Notes: generated by a model from the letters alone, not told the origin. Positions 19,648 through 29,586 are shown, counted from the stretch's first letter. The stretch is DNA of 64,000 bases from Candidatus Marimicrobium litorale (GCF_026262645.1 NZ_SHNO01000001.1:3286001-3350000); one strand, 5' to 3'. A program made the numbers and translations.

Positions 19648-21336
19648 ATGCCCGTTAGGGAATACGATTACATCATTGTTGGAGCGGGCTCCGCAGGCTG
19701 CGTGCTCGCAAACCGTCTCAGCAGCGACGGTAATTATTCGGTCCTGCTACTCGAGGCAGGCGGTAGTGACGCTAACCTGTTCATTCGCATGCCCAGCGCC
19801 CTGTCGTATCCGATGAATAATAAGCGATTCAACTGGTTTTTCGAATCTGGCCCGGAGCCGGGCCTTGACGGGCGGCGCCTTCACTGTCCGAGGGGAAAGG
19901 TACTGGGTGGCTCCTCCTCTATCAATGGCATGGTCTACGTGCGCGGGCATGCTTGCGATTTCGATGAGTGGGCGGCACAGGGAGCGAAGGGCTGGGGCTA
20001 TCGGCATTGTCTACCCTATTTCAGGCGAAGCGAGGCATGGGTAGGCGGCGCTGATACCTATCGCGGCGGTGACGGCCCGCTTGTCACAGGTGCGGGCAAT
20101 GCTGGCAGACTCAATCCACTTTACCAGGCCTTCATTGATGCCGGTGTCGAGGCAGGTTATCCCCGCACGCAGAATAGCAACGGGGCTCGTCAGGAAGGTT
20201 TCGGCCCAATGGATATGACCGTGAAAAATGGCATGCGGTGCTCGGCATCAACCGCTTATCTGCACCCTGTCCGTAAACGCCCCAACCTGACTCTTATCAG
20301 TGGAGCGTTTACATATCGGGTACTGATTGAGGATAGTTGTGCGATTGGAGTGGAATTCGAAAGTGACGGCCGGCGTCAGCGAGCAAGAGCCCGCCGGGAG
20401 GTCATCTCCTGTGCTGGCGCCATTGGCTCACCTATGCTACTGCAACAGTCCGGTATCGGGCCTGCAGCTGTTCTGGACGATGCCGATATTTCTGTAGTGC
20501 ATGAATTGCCCGGCGTCGGTGAAAACCTGCAGGACCATCTTGAAGTGTATTTCCAGTTCCACTGCAGGCAACCGATCACGCTTAATAGCAAACTTGGGCT
20601 CGTGGGTAAGGGATTGATCGGCGCGCGATGGTTGCTGTCGAGGGATGGCCTGGGTGCGACCAATCACTTTGAATCCTGTGCCTTTATCCGCTCCAATGCC
20701 GGCGTACGATGGCCCGACATCCAGTATCACTTTTTGCCGGCGGCGATGCGTTATGACGGCACGGCCAGCTTTGCCGGGCACGGCTTTCAGGTGCATGTTG
20801 GGCCAAATAAGCCCCGCAGTCGCGGGCATGTGCGTGTTATTACCAATGACCCGAGGGATAAACCGAGCATACAGTTTAACTATCTGCAGCATGACCGTGA
20901 TCGCGCCGATTGGCGCCAATGTATCAGGCTAACCCGCGAAATCATGAATCAGCCGGCCATGGACCCCTACCGCGGAGAGGAGATTCAGCCGGGTGTTGCG
21001 ATACATGATGACGCCGCCATAGACCAATGGGTCAGGGAGAACGTGGAGAGCGCCTACCACCCGTCCTGCAGTTGCAGAATGGGAGCAGAGGATGATCCTA
21101 TGGCGGTCGTCGACAGTGATTGCAGGGTACGAGGAATAAATAATCTGCGCGTGATCGATGCCTCCATCATGCCTACCATCACCAACGGAAATTTGAACGC
21201 ACCAACAATTATGATCGCCGAAAAAGCCAGCGACATCATTCTCGGCAAAAAAATTCTGCCAGACAGCGAAGCAGACCCATGGATAGACCCGCAATGGCAG
21301 AGACGACAGCGAACTGATTCTCCCAAGCGATCCTAA
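19648..21336 (+). CDS. betA: Choline dehydrogenase BetA (GMC oxidoreductase)
   Basis: FAD-dependent, membrane-associated oxidation of choline to betaine aldehyde. 562 residues from ATG 19648 (AGGGAG 5 bases before). ADP-binding G-A-G-S-A-G (12-17), GMC signature region [18 protein letters not shown], and the C-terminal catalytic region [10 protein letters not shown] and T-N-G-N-L-N-A-P-T. Position directly after betB makes the choline assignment stronger than for a generic GMC enzyme. Confidence 0.9.
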   Translation: MPVREYDYIIVGAGSAGCVLANRLSSDGNYSVLLLEAGGSDANLFIRMPSALSYPMNNKRFNWFFESGPEPGLDGRRLHCPRGKVLGGSSSINGMVYVRGHACDFDEWAAQGAKGWGYRHCLPYFRRSEAWVGGADTYRGGDGPLVTGAGNAGRLNPLYQAFIDAGVEAGYPRTQNSNGARQEGFGPMDMTVKNGMRCSASTAYLHPVRKRPNLTLISGAFTYRVLIEDSCAIGVEFESDGRRQRARARREVISCAGAIGSPMLLQQSGIGPAAVLDDADISVVHELPGVGENLQDHLEVYFQFHCRQPITLNSKLGLVGKGLIGARWLLSRDGLGATNHFESCAFIRSNAGVRWPDIQYHFLPAAMRYDGTASFAGHGFQVHVGPNKPRSRGHVRVITNDPRDKPSIQFNYLQHDRDRADWRQCIRLTREIMNQPAMDPYRGEEIQPGVAIHDDAAIDQWVRENVESAYHPSCSCRMGAEDDPMAVVDSDCRVRGINNLRVIDASIMPTITNGNLNAPTIMIAEKASDIILGKKILPDSEADPWIDPQWQRRQRTDSPKRS

Positions 21337-21361
21337 CCTTGACTAACGCGCAGGACCACCG

Positions 21362-22501
21362 ATGAACGCCATATTGGTAATTGCTATCGCCGCTACGCTG
21401 CTAACGTCCCTGCTTATCGCAGTGCGCTGGGGGTCGACCGTTTGCCAGGGGTCGATGCCTAGTTCCCTGTTTGCCTTCAGTGCTATCTTGTTCACCTCCG
21501 GTTTGGACGTGGGACTAATCATGTTTCCGCTGACCGAATTTCCAGTTTATGCAGAGGAGGCGGCCTACCAGTTTGCGAACCCTCTGGCGATAGAATTTGG
21601 TATGTGGGGCTTTCTGGTGTGGGCCTTTTATTTTCTCACTACGTTTTATTTTTGTCGTATCGAGCCGCGCCTGCAGCTGTTTGAAATCCCGATCATCAAA
21701 TTCGTTAACAACTTTGTGGTGATAGCGACCTGTGCTTTTACCGGCTTTCTGTTCCTGAGCTACTTGCCCAGCTACGTTGAGGGTATATCTCCGATAGCGC
21801 AATATAGCCTCGTATTTCTAGTTGTTATATGCGCCGTTTTTTCTAGTACAGATATCCGATATGTGAAAGTACTCAGCATCGCATCGACCTGGCTTTTCTT
21901 CGCGCTGATCGCTTTTTTATGGATCAACAGTAAGATGGGGCTTATCGGTTTTCTCAACAGCTCAAGTAATCTAAGCGAGTACTTCGGTAATCTTCATCGG
22001 TTTTTGAGTCCGTTGAGCGATTACCACGCCTTCTACCTGTTCTGGTGGTTTTCCTGGAGTATTATGATCGGGCAATTTGTCTCTCGTTTCCTGAGCCCCA
22101 TGAAAACCCGCAGCTTGCTTGCTGCGTTACTCATTATACCTTCGATACCTATTGCGGTCTGGTTCTCTGTGCTCTACTACTACCATACACACGACGTGGA
22201 GCTGACCAAGTCCGTCAATCTGTGTTTGGTCACGGTGGGTGTCATTTTTGTCATTAACTCACTGGACTCACTGATCCGCCTCTATACAACTAATCTTGGT
22301 ATCACTGTCGAAAGGTTAGGACGCCGCAATTACGTACTGTTCAATGCCGTGGCGTTGTTGGCACTTATCCTGTTGTATCGGTTTACCCCATTCGAAATCG
22401 AATGGGTGGGTCTTGTGGTGATCGGTCTGTATGGATGTATCTATTTCCTGCTGTTCCGTCGGCGAGAAAAATTAAGTTCGGTGATGGTTGCTGATGCGTA
22501 A
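21362..22501 (+). CDS. Short, divergent BCCT-like choline/betaine transporter
   Basis: 379-residue multi-pass membrane protein; AGGA 7 bases before the ATG. Segments align in order with BCCT transporters: G-L-D-V-G-L-I-M-F-P-L-T-E-F-P (GxGIG...EP region), W-G-F-L-V-W-A-F-Y, S-T-D-I-R-Y-V-K-V-L-S, the TM8-like F-W-W-F-S-W-S-I-M-I-G-Q-F-V-S-R, P-S-I-P-I-A-V-W-F-S-V-L, and F-V-I-N-S-L-D-S (TSxDS region). It is more than 100 residues shorter than typical BCCT proteins (over 500 residues), and several aromatic cage residues differ. Context in the bet operon supports choline or betaine uptake. Confidence 0.72.
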   Translation: MNAILVIAIAATLLTSLLIAVRWGSTVCQGSMPSSLFAFSAILFTSGLDVGLIMFPLTEFPVYAEEAAYQFANPLAIEFGMWGFLVWAFYFLTTFYFCRIEPRLQLFEIPIIKFVNNFVVIATCAFTGFLFLSYLPSYVEGISPIAQYSLVFLVVICAVFSSTDIRYVKVLSIASTWLFFALIAFLWINSKMGLIGFLNSSSNLSEYFGNLHRFLSPLSDYHAFYLFWWFSWSIMIGQFVSRFLSPMKTRSLLAALLIIPSIPIAVWFSVLYYYHTHDVELTKSVNLCLVTVGVIFVINSLDSLIRLYTTNLGITVERLGRRNYVLFNAVALLALILLYRFTPFEIEWVGLVVIGLYGCIYFLLFRRREKLSSVMVADA

Positions 22502-22863
22502 AAGCATTCGTAGCGAGTCGGCTGAGTAGCTGGCGCGACTGCGTCCCGTAGATTGCTTGACCTGGGGCAAATCGTTAGGCAAAGGGCATGTCTACGACCG
22601 CCAGTTCCTGCGATTTGAAGGTATTCAAGGTGGCCAATGGCATCAAAAGGGGCCGCTGTGAGCGGCAATGGCGCCAGCGTCCGTATCGAGAGTCGGGCCC
22701 CGGGGATCGATAAGTGTTCGGTGTGAGGTTCAATTATTTTTGATCTGGGAGAACACCTGATGCTCGGTCGAGAATATTGTAATCTGATGCTGGCGGTGTT
22801 CAAACAGCGAAACAGGGCGGCGGCAGGTCGATCGCTATGTTACCCAATGGTGTGAATGTGGCG

Positions 22864-22885
22864 CGCCTCCCTGTGTCTGGAGGCG
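22864..22885. terminator. Hairpin between the bet and cyo operons
   Basis: CGCCTCC (22864-22870) and GGAGGCG (22879-22885) form a 7-bp GC-rich stem with an 8-base loop, followed on the plus strand by GTCTTTGATT. The T-run is weak. It is 360 bases after the transporter stop. Confidence 0.35.
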
Positions 22886-22933
22886 GTCTTTGATTATAGC
22901 CGGCATTGAATGATAATGAGTCATGCGCACACC

Positions 22934-22963
22934 TTGTGCTCAATTTAGTAAGAAGGGTATGCT
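22934..22963 (+). promoter_or_regulatory. Candidate promoter of the quinol oxidase operon
   Basis: TTGTGC (22934-22939) and TATGCT (22958-22963) with an 18-base spacer. The predicted start near 22970 would leave the in-frame ATG at 22978 almost leaderless, which favours a later start codon for the first gene. Confidence 0.3.
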
Positions 22964-23016
22964 CGTACCTGTTATAAATGAACATATACGAGAAATGGTG
23001 TATGCGTTCGATAATT

Positions 23017-24027
23017 ATGAAGAAATACTCACGCGGTACGCTCTGCTTGCTGTTAGCAGTATCCGCGGCTTCACTTTTGCTCCTCACGGGTTGCTCTGAG
23101 GTAAATAATTCATTCCTGGATCCGAAGGGGCCAATAGCAGCAGCCCAGAAAACGCATTTTATTAGTGTAACCCTCTATTCAATGATCGCTGCCGGACCAG
23201 TTTTTATACTGGTGCCGTTTATTTTGTGGCGTTATCGCTATAAAAATAAGAAAGCACGGTATACACCCAATTGGGAGTTTTCCGGTTTGCTCGACAGTAT
23301 TATGTGGGGCGTACCAATCGCAATTATCATTGTCCTTTCCAGTCAGCTTTGGCACAGCACGAAAACGCTTGATCCTTATTTGCCAATCGAGTCAGATGTT
23401 CCCGCGCTGCAGATTCAAGTCGTTGGTTTGGATTGGAAATGGTTGTTCATTTATCCCGAATACGGTGTTGCCACAGTGGGAGAGCTGGCTTTCCCTGTAG
23501 ACAGGCCAGTATCGATGGTGCTGACCAGTGACACCGTAATGCAATCGTTTTTGATCAGTGCGCTGGCGGGTCAGATCTATGTGATGCCGGGTATGCAGAC
23601 CAAATTGCATGTGAAGGCCGATGCGCCCGGCATATTTGAGGGTGAAAATACGCAGTTCAACGGCGTTGGTTTCCCGAAACAAAAATTCAAGGCCGTTGCA
23701 GTGACGAGCAAAGAATTTGATCAGTGGGTGATGAAAGTGAGATCGGAGGGCGTAGCGTTGAGCGAGACGACGTATAAATTCATTGCGAATCGGTCGACGG
23801 CTGAAGAGGTTTACGATGCACTGGGTTCCAGTGTCATGCCGGAGAATATCACCTATTTCAATAAGGTTTCATCAAGTCTTTATGCCAACATCATTGCACG
23901 GTACCACACGGGTAGGGCAATACCCCTGAGCGAGCAGCCCGGAGGCGCACTTTACAGTGCCAAAGACCAGTCCGGGACGACTGATCCTGCTGCGGTCAAA
24001 ATGCCTGACGAAGGAGTAGCACCATGA
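23017..24027 (+). CDS. cyoA: Cytochrome bo-type ubiquinol oxidase subunit II (CyoA-like)
   Basis: Quinol oxidase subunit II. Starting at ATG 23017 gives a lipoprotein signal with K-K and lipobox L-L-T-G-C; ATGs at 22978 and 23002 are alternatives. Two membrane helices follow (about 45-70 and 85-108), then a periplasmic cupredoxin domain. The CuA ligand set of cytochrome c oxidases (two Cys, two His) is absent where expected (F-E-G-E-N-T-Q-F-N-G-V-G-F), so electrons come from quinol rather than cytochrome c. A C-terminal COX_ARM-like extension is present. Its stop overlaps the next ATG by four bases (ATGA). Confidence 0.9.
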   Translation: MKKYSRGTLCLLLAVSAASLLLLTGCSEVNNSFLDPKGPIAAAQKTHFISVTLYSMIAAGPVFILVPFILWRYRYKNKKARYTPNWEFSGLLDSIMWGVPIAIIIVLSSQLWHSTKTLDPYLPIESDVPALQIQVVGLDWKWLFIYPEYGVATVGELAFPVDRPVSMVLTSDTVMQSFLISALAGQIYVMPGMQTKLHVKADAPGIFEGENTQFNGVGFPKQKFKAVAVTSKEFDQWVMKVRSEGVALSETTYKFIANRSTAEEVYDALGSSVMPENITYFNKVSSSLYANIIARYHTGRAIPLSEQPGGALYSAKDQSGTTDPAAVKMPDEGVAP

Positions 24028-26129
24028 ATCCAGACGGCTCTGTTGCCGGGTTGTTCGGGAGGTTATCCTGGGAATCCATACCTATCTTTCTGGCAATCCA
24101 GAATCCGACGACCAATGAAATCATTGCGGCTAGCGCCGGGATGATTGTTCTTGTGGGCATTACTGTCGTTGTTGGACTAATAACCTACTTTAAGTGGTGG
24201 GGTGTGCTTTGGAGTGAATGGCTGACTAGCGCAGACCACAAGAAGATTGGCATTATGTATGTTGTGCTTGCCTTGGTGATGATGGCGCGCGGTGTGCTTG
24301 AAGGCGCAATTATGATGGCCCAACATGCATTCGGCCTGGATGGCGGATTTTTAGCCGCTGATCATTTTGCACAGCTGTTTAGCACGCATGGCACGATCAT
24401 GATTTTCTTCGTAGCAATGCCTTTAATTGCCGGCATTATCAACTACATCTTGCCACTACAGATTGGCGCCCGCGACGTGTCTTTCCCCGTCATGAACCAA
24501 ATCAGCCTGGGGTTGACGGCCGCCGGCGCCGCGCTTGTCATGATCTCTTTGGTAGTAGGTGAGTTTTCCACGGGCGGTTGGCAGGGTACTCCGCCCTACA
24601 CCGGCATGGCTTTCAATCCAGGTACGGGGCCTGACTACTGGATTTGGTCTGTCGGTATCGCTGGGCTGGGCTCTACCATGACGGGCATTAATTTCGCCGT
24701 TACCATCTACAAAGAGCGTGCTCCGGGCATGGATCTTTTTCGTATGCCGTTGTTCTCGTGGACAGTCCTGTGTACGGCAATCATTATGATTTTCGCCATG
24801 CCTCCACTCACGGTGGCCACAGCGACTCTGGCACTTGACCGATATCTGGATTTCCATTTTTTCACCAATGATCTCGGCGGTAATATGATGAACTACGTCA
24901 ACCTCTTCTGGTTGTTCGGTCATCCGGAAGTATATCTTTTGATTCTACCTGCCTATGGCATCTTCTCTGAGCTGGTGTCTACCTTCTCTGCGAAACGGCT
25001 CTATGGGTATTCATCGTTGGTCTACGCCACGATGGTAATCGCAGTACTCAGCTTTACGGTGTGGCTGCACCATTTCTTCACCATGGGTCAGGGAGCAAAC
25101 GTAAATATTGCATTCGGCATCGCCTCAATGTGTATCGCTGTGCCTACCGGCGTCAAAATATATGACTGGATGGCGACTATGTATCGAGGGCGCATCCGCA
25201 TGTCTGTTCCCATGATTTATGTGACCGGGTTTTTCATGCTGTTTACGGTGGGCGGTATTACCGGTGTAATGTTAGCGAATCCAACCATCTCATTTCAGGT
25301 GCATAACACCCTGTTTCTTGTTGCACATTTTCACAACGTAATTATTCCGGGTGTCCTTTTTGGCCTTTTGGCGGGCGTAAATTACTGGTTTCCGAAAGTA
25401 TTTGGCTATCGACTCAATGAAAATTGGGGCCGGGTCGCCGCGCTATTCTGGGTATTTGGATTCGCATTTACGTTCTTGCCTTTGTATGCAGTGGGACTCA
25501 TGGGTATGCCGCGACGGTCAGTGACCTATGCCGATCCTACATTTGAGCCGATCCTCATGGTGTCTTTGTTCGGCGCGACATTGGTTGTTTGTGGATTGGG
25601 CTGCGTATTGGCGCAATTTTGGATCAGCTATCGTGATCGCGAGTCGACGAGAGTGCCCGTGGGTGACCCTTGGGATGGTCGTACGCTGGAGTGGTCGATG
25701 TCAGCCCCTCCGCCAGAATATAATTTTGCGATTCTGCCGCAGGTTACTGACCGGGATCATTTTGCAATGGCGAAGGAACGCGGTGAGGCGTATCCAGAGC
25801 CAGAGCCGGAGTCCTATGAAGATATTGTACTGCCGAAGAATACGTCGATAGGCATAATATTTTGCATTGCCGCTACCACGCTTAGTCTGGGTATGGTCTG
25901 GTATATATGGTGGCTGGCGCTTATTTCTGTTGCTGTCATTCCGTTAGCTTTAATTGTGCGGAGCTTTTATCTCGATACCGAGCAGGTGATACCTGCCTCC
26001 GAGATTGAGAAGGAGCATCGGCAGTGGTTGGCGGAGGTAAAGTCGGCGCAAGCAGTAACCCGTGATCTTGAGCATAGCCCAATGAATAAGGGGCTTGCCA
26101 AGCTTGAGTCGGTGGAGGCCGCGTCATGA
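24024..26129 (+). CDS. cyoB: Cytochrome bo-type ubiquinol oxidase subunit I (CyoB-like)
   Basis: Catalytic, proton-pumping haem-copper subunit, 701 residues (E. coli CyoB 663). AAGGAG lies 9 bases before the ATG. Low-spin haem ligand region A-Q-L-F-S-T-H-G-T, CuB/Tyr motif G-H-P-E-V-Y, W-L-H-H-F-F-T-M-G, and distal H-F-H-N-V. The quinone-site arginine is present (R89 in A-R-G-V-L-E), but the acidic partner equivalent to E. coli D75 is Glu (E93). D-channel N-residue region N-Y-I-L-P-L-Q-I-G-A-R-D is intact. The C-terminal soluble region resembles CyoB (G-D-P-W-D-G-R-T-L-E-W). Stop overlaps the next gene by four bases. Confidence 0.94.
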   Translation: MNPDGSVAGLFGRLSWESIPIFLAIQNPTTNEIIAASAGMIVLVGITVVVGLITYFKWWGVLWSEWLTSADHKKIGIMYVVLALVMMARGVLEGAIMMAQHAFGLDGGFLAADHFAQLFSTHGTIMIFFVAMPLIAGIINYILPLQIGARDVSFPVMNQISLGLTAAGAALVMISLVVGEFSTGGWQGTPPYTGMAFNPGTGPDYWIWSVGIAGLGSTMTGINFAVTIYKERAPGMDLFRMPLFSWTVLCTAIIMIFAMPPLTVATATLALDRYLDFHFFTNDLGGNMMNYVNLFWLFGHPEVYLLILPAYGIFSELVSTFSAKRLYGYSSLVYATMVIAVLSFTVWLHHFFTMGQGANVNIAFGIASMCIAVPTGVKIYDWMATMYRGRIRMSVPMIYVTGFFMLFTVGGITGVMLANPTISFQVHNTLFLVAHFHNVIIPGVLFGLLAGVNYWFPKVFGYRLNENWGRVAALFWVFGFAFTFLPLYAVGLMGMPRRSVTYADPTFEPILMVSLFGATLVVCGLGCVLAQFWISYRDRESTRVPVGDPWDGRTLEWSMSAPPPEYNFAILPQVTDRDHFAMAKERGEAYPEPEPESYEDIVLPKNTSIGIIFCIAATTLSLGMVWYIWWLALISVAVIPLALIVRSFYLDTEQVIPASEIEKEHRQWLAEVKSAQAVTRDLEHSPMNKGLAKLESVEAAS

Positions 26130-26755
26130 AAGGAGAGGCGGTAAGACACCCCGGCATTAACTTGGGTGATGATCATGGAGAGGCCCACAGCGCAGCGGAG
26201 ACCCTCGTTTTTGGCTTCTGGGTGTTTCTGATGAGCGACCTGATTTTATTTGGGCTCATGTTTGCAACCTACGTGACCATGCTCACTCCAAACTCATTTG
26301 CCGGTGGACCGGAACCGAAGGATGTTTTCAACCTGGGTAGCGCGTTCGCCCAAACAATTTTGCTACTGCTAAGCAGTCTTGCTATGGGGTTCGCCGGGCT
26401 TGCCTTGCGGTACAAACACTCGGTAGTGAGGATGAACGTGTGGCTGCTGATTTCGCTTTTTCTCGGAATAGGTTTTCTTGCTCTCGAGATAAATGATTTC
26501 CGTGACATGATTGAGATGGGTGCGGTGCCTAGTCGTTCAGGTTTCCTGTCTGCGTTCTTCGGACTCGTTCCTCTTCACGGGTTACATGTGACGGCCGGGT
26601 GTATCTGGATTGTGATCATGCTGGTGCAATTACGTGTATTTGGTCCCAACACGGTCGTAAAGACAAGGCTCTTGCGGCTGGGGCTTTTCTGGCATTTTCT
26701 CGATATTGTATGGATTGGGATATTTTCGATCGTCTTTTTGGGAGGTCTTGCCTGA
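26126..26755 (+). CDS. cyoC: Cytochrome bo-type ubiquinol oxidase subunit III (CyoC-like)
   Basis: 209-residue, five-helix haem-copper oxidase subunit III. Visible features: W-V-F-L-M-S-D-L-I-L-F-G-L-M-F-A near the N-terminus, L-H-G-L-H-V-T-A-G, and F-W-H-F-L-D-I-V-W-I at the end, all typical of CyoC. GGAGG precedes the ATG. Overlaps subunit I (ATGA) and subunit IV (TGATG). Confidence 0.92.
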   Translation: MKGEAVRHPGINLGDDHGEAHSAAETLVFGFWVFLMSDLILFGLMFATYVTMLTPNSFAGGPEPKDVFNLGSAFAQTILLLLSSLAMGFAGLALRYKHSVVRMNVWLLISLFLGIGFLALEINDFRDMIEMGAVPSRSGFLSAFFGLVPLHGLHVTAGCIWIVIMLVQLRVFGPNTVVKTRLLRLGLFWHFLDIVWIGIFSIVFLGGLA

Positions 26756-27066
26756 TGGACCAAGATCATCGCTTCGAACAAGCACTCAGACAATATATCA
26801 TTGGTTTTGTGCTGGCCCTTGCACTGACGGGTGTCCCCTTCGCGCTGGTTGCCTGGGGTAAACTGCCCGGTTCCGTCACTCTGCTTTTTGTATTACTTTG
26901 TGGCCTGACCCAGATGGTAGTGCAATTCAGGTATTTCCTGCATATAGATTTTACGCAGCAAAAGCGTGAAGACCTCTTGCTTATACTTTTTTCGACATTG
27001 CTTCTGGCGATAATGGCAGGGGGAACTATCTGGATAATGACCAACCTTGCCCACCGCATGCATTAA
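26755..27066 (+). CDS. cyoD: Cytochrome bo-type ubiquinol oxidase subunit IV (CyoD-like)
   Basis: 103 residues, three predicted membrane helices, with the conserved Q-x-x-V-Q-F-R-Y-F-L-H-I-D segment of the COX4-pro family. Starts at ATG 26755 overlapping the CyoC stop; GGGAGG lies upstream. No haem O synthase (cyoE) follows in this window. Confidence 0.9.
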   Translation: MDQDHRFEQALRQYIIGFVLALALTGVPFALVAWGKLPGSVTLLFVLLCGLTQMVVQFRYFLHIDFTQQKREDLLLILFSTLLLAIMAGGTIWIMTNLAHRMH

Positions 27067-27273
27067 GTGGATCCTCGGCGGCAACCTAGTTTAAAAAACG
27101 GGTAAATGCCGTCGATTATTGCCGCAGTTGTTTTCGAGTGTAAAAAGCTATCCAGCCCGGAAAGCACGGTGAGTGAGCTGCTACGAGTGCGATTCGCGCC
27201 TGCGTGAAGGAAGCCTTATAGTGGAAAGACTCAGAAGCGCGATAACGAAAATTTGGCCGAGGGCTTCCGTATT

Positions 27274-28572
27274 ATGAAGATAGTGATAGTTGGTGGTGGA
27301 GCGGGTGGACTTGAGTTGGCGACCTATCTGGGCAACAAGCTGGGCCGGAAAGGGCAGGCCGACGTTATATTGATCGATCAGAATCAGACGCATCTTTGGA
27401 AACCGCTGCTGCATGAGGTCGCTGCGGGCAGTCTCGACGCGGAAGTTGACTCATTAAGCTACCGCGCACATGCCGCGGCGCACGGCTTCGTCTTTAAGCT
27501 TGGACGTTTTGAAAACGTAGACAAGGTTAACCGCCGCATCGCGCTTGCACAGGTAATGGATGAAGACGGGGTTGAGGTGCTGCCTCCGCGGAGTGAGTCC
27601 TACGATCAACTGGTCATTGCTATCGGCAGTAGTTGTAATGATTTCGACACGCCCGGTGTGGCTCAGTACTCGCAGTTTTTAGAGCAATCCCAGCAGGCTC
27701 AGAAATTTCATCGGCAGCTGGTCAATTATTTCGTCAAGCTTAACCGAAGCCTGATTGATGATCCGGATAAAATCCTGAGTATTGTCATTGTAGGTGGAGG
27801 GGCTACTGGTGTTGAGTTGTCAGCCGAGCTGTTCAATGCCCGGCAGTTGTTCGCCCTCTACGGTCTGGAGCGAGTGACGCCGGAACATATGCGGGTGACC
27901 TTGTTAGAGGCAGGCCCAAGGTTGGTGCCTGCTCTGGCGGAGGAGGTATCTGAGAGCGTAAGAGCCGAATTGATAAAGCTGGGCGCTGATATCCGTCTGG
28001 ATACCAGGGTAGCAAAAGCGGAGAAAAACGCCTTCGTTACTGCCAGTGGAGAGATTATAGAAGCCGATTTGATGCTTTGGGCGGCGGGTGTAAAAGTGCC
28101 GGACTTTGTTGCCGAAATTGAAGGGCTTGAGACGAATCGAATCAATCAGATACTGGTGGGACCAACGATGCAGGCCACCACGGACGACTCAATTTTTGTC
28201 ATTGGCGACTGTGCCGGTTTCGAGCTCGATGATGGCCACTGGGTGCCGCCCCGAGCGCAATCGGCTCATCAAATGGCTGACGTGGTGGGCAAGAATATTA
28301 TCAGGGGCATGAAAGGCAAGCCGCTGAAGAACTTTACGTATCGTGATCACGGGTCTCTGGTCTCGCTGAGTCAGTATACGGCTATAGGCGTATTAATGGG
28401 CAACTTCGGTAGCGGGCAAAGCCTGAATGTGCGTGGCTGGGTTGCGAGGATGGCCTATATATCGCTCTATCGACTGCATCAGATTGCGTTGCATGGGTGG
28501 TTTAAAGCGTCTCTGTTGGTCGTTGCCGATAAGATCAACCACATAGTGAAGCCGCGTTTAAAACTGCATTAG
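27274..28572 (+). CDS. ndh: Type II NADH:quinone oxidoreductase
   Basis: Peripheral inner-membrane flavoprotein passing electrons from NADH to quinone without proton pumping. 432 residues; ATG 27274 directly precedes the FAD-binding M-K-I-V-I-V-G-G-G-A-G-G, so it is preferred to the in-frame GTG-type start at 27253. Second dinucleotide motif V-I-V-G-G-G-A-T-G-V-E-L-S (NADH). C-terminus Y-R-x-H-Q-I-A-L-H-G and P-R-L-K-L-H, nearly as in E. coli Ndh (434 residues), which serves membrane attachment. Placed 207 bp after the quinol oxidase operon, the pair would form a short respiratory chain. Confidence 0.94.
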   Translation: MKIVIVGGGAGGLELATYLGNKLGRKGQADVILIDQNQTHLWKPLLHEVAAGSLDAEVDSLSYRAHAAAHGFVFKLGRFENVDKVNRRIALAQVMDEDGVEVLPPRSESYDQLVIAIGSSCNDFDTPGVAQYSQFLEQSQQAQKFHRQLVNYFVKLNRSLIDDPDKILSIVIVGGGATGVELSAELFNARQLFALYGLERVTPEHMRVTLLEAGPRLVPALAEEVSESVRAELIKLGADIRLDTRVAKAEKNAFVTASGEIIEADLMLWAAGVKVPDFVAEIEGLETNRINQILVGPTMQATTDDSIFVIGDCAGFELDDGHWVPPRAQSAHQMADVVGKNIIRGMKGKPLKNFTYRDHGSLVSLSQYTAIGVLMGNFGSGQSLNVRGWVARMAYISLYRLHQIALHGWFKASLLVVADKINHIVKPRLKLH

Positions 28573-29124
28573 GTTTAGCTGTTATACAGGCGCTTGCGCT
28601 GTGTCGTTGCTGACTGCAGCGGACGGGCAATAGCGGCAATGAGCGCATCGCCTGCTGTTATGCCCTGGATCAGCCGCAATAGGGCAACAAACCTGCCGCA
28701 GTGGTCTTATAAGTGGGCAGCCGGCCTTGGCACCGCCATTAGGGCAATCGGCCACTGGAGCCGACAGATACGCCCTGATCGATAGGCAATATGGCAAAAA
28801 ATACCCCCCCCGTGAGGTCGCATCAGCGATCCCGCCGCTAAGATCCCGTGGATTTGTATAAGTGCCACCATTGGCGCTTCTTTGCTGGAAAAAGCGGGCT
28901 CACAATCGGTGCGAGGAAACCGAAAACGGCGAAATCGTGGCACTCAACGACGCTTCCAACCGTGCCATAGACTCACGATGGATTGGGCAGGCTGCGTCGC
29001 TGCCGCAGTCTCTATGCTGGCGCCATCGCGAAAATCGAGCTTTCCTGCGGCGAATGGAGTAATTCGCACGACATGACAAAATAGCGCTATGATCAGGGTT
29101 GGATATAATACCGGAGACAAGACA
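28573..29124. other. Intergenic region without recognised gene
   Basis: No supported gene; open frames on both strands lack ribosome binding sites and recognisable products. Contains a run of eight C at 28804-28811. A TATGAT at 29088-29093 could be the -10 element for the next gene. Confidence 0.45.
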
Positions 29125-29586
29125 ATGAAGATTTTGATAACACTCCCTGCGTGCTGTGTAGCGCTGGCATTGAGCTGGGCTGTGCAGGCAGAGATATATG
29201 AAAGCACTAACGCTCAGGGCAACCCGGTCTTTACCGATACGCCGACTGCAGGAGCTGAAAAAGTTGATCTACCACAGGAAAATATCGCTGACGCCGTAAG
29301 AATGGCTCCACAGCCTGAGCCCGTCGACGCATCAGCGACCCCTGTTGCTGCGCTCCCAGAGCCTACTGTAAGACCTGAGGAATCAGAGAATGTGGCTGTT
29401 ATTCCAAATACGCGCAATGAAGAATTAGAAAGAGGTGTTGCGGCTGACATGCCTCGCGAAGTGGGTGACATTCCCAGCGAAGAAGAAATGCAACGGCGTG
29501 AGGACGCTATGAGCGGCCAATATATAGATGAAAATGGTAATAGAGTGCGTGTAGAACATCGCGGTCATGCAGGTGGGCGTCGCTAG
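29125..29586 (+). CDS. Exported DUF4124 domain protein
   Basis: 153 residues from ATG 29125 (GGAG 8 bases before). Cleavable signal ending near V-Q-A-E (residue ~22), followed by the short DUF4124 module (I-Y-E-S-T-N-A-Q-G-N-P-V-F-T-D-T-P, residues 24-45), then a proline- and glutamate-rich low-complexity region and a polar C-terminus. DUF4124 proteins are periplasmic and of unknown function. Confidence 0.8.
   Translation: MKILITLPACCVALALSWAVQAEIYESTNAQGNPVFTDTPTAGAEKVDLPQENIADAVRMAPQPEPVDASATPVAALPEPTVRPEESENVAVIPNTRNEELERGVAADMPREVGDIPSEEEMQRREDAMSGQYIDENGNRVRVEHRGHAGGRR

Larger units (their letters stand above)
22502..23016. other. Intergenic region before the quinol oxidase operon
   Basis: No gene supported. 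Holds a hairpin at 22864-22885 and a candidate promoter at 22934-22963. Confidence 0.5.

Noticed and set aside
28594-28943. Short open frames on both strands after ndh
   Set aside because: No start signals; translations look random.
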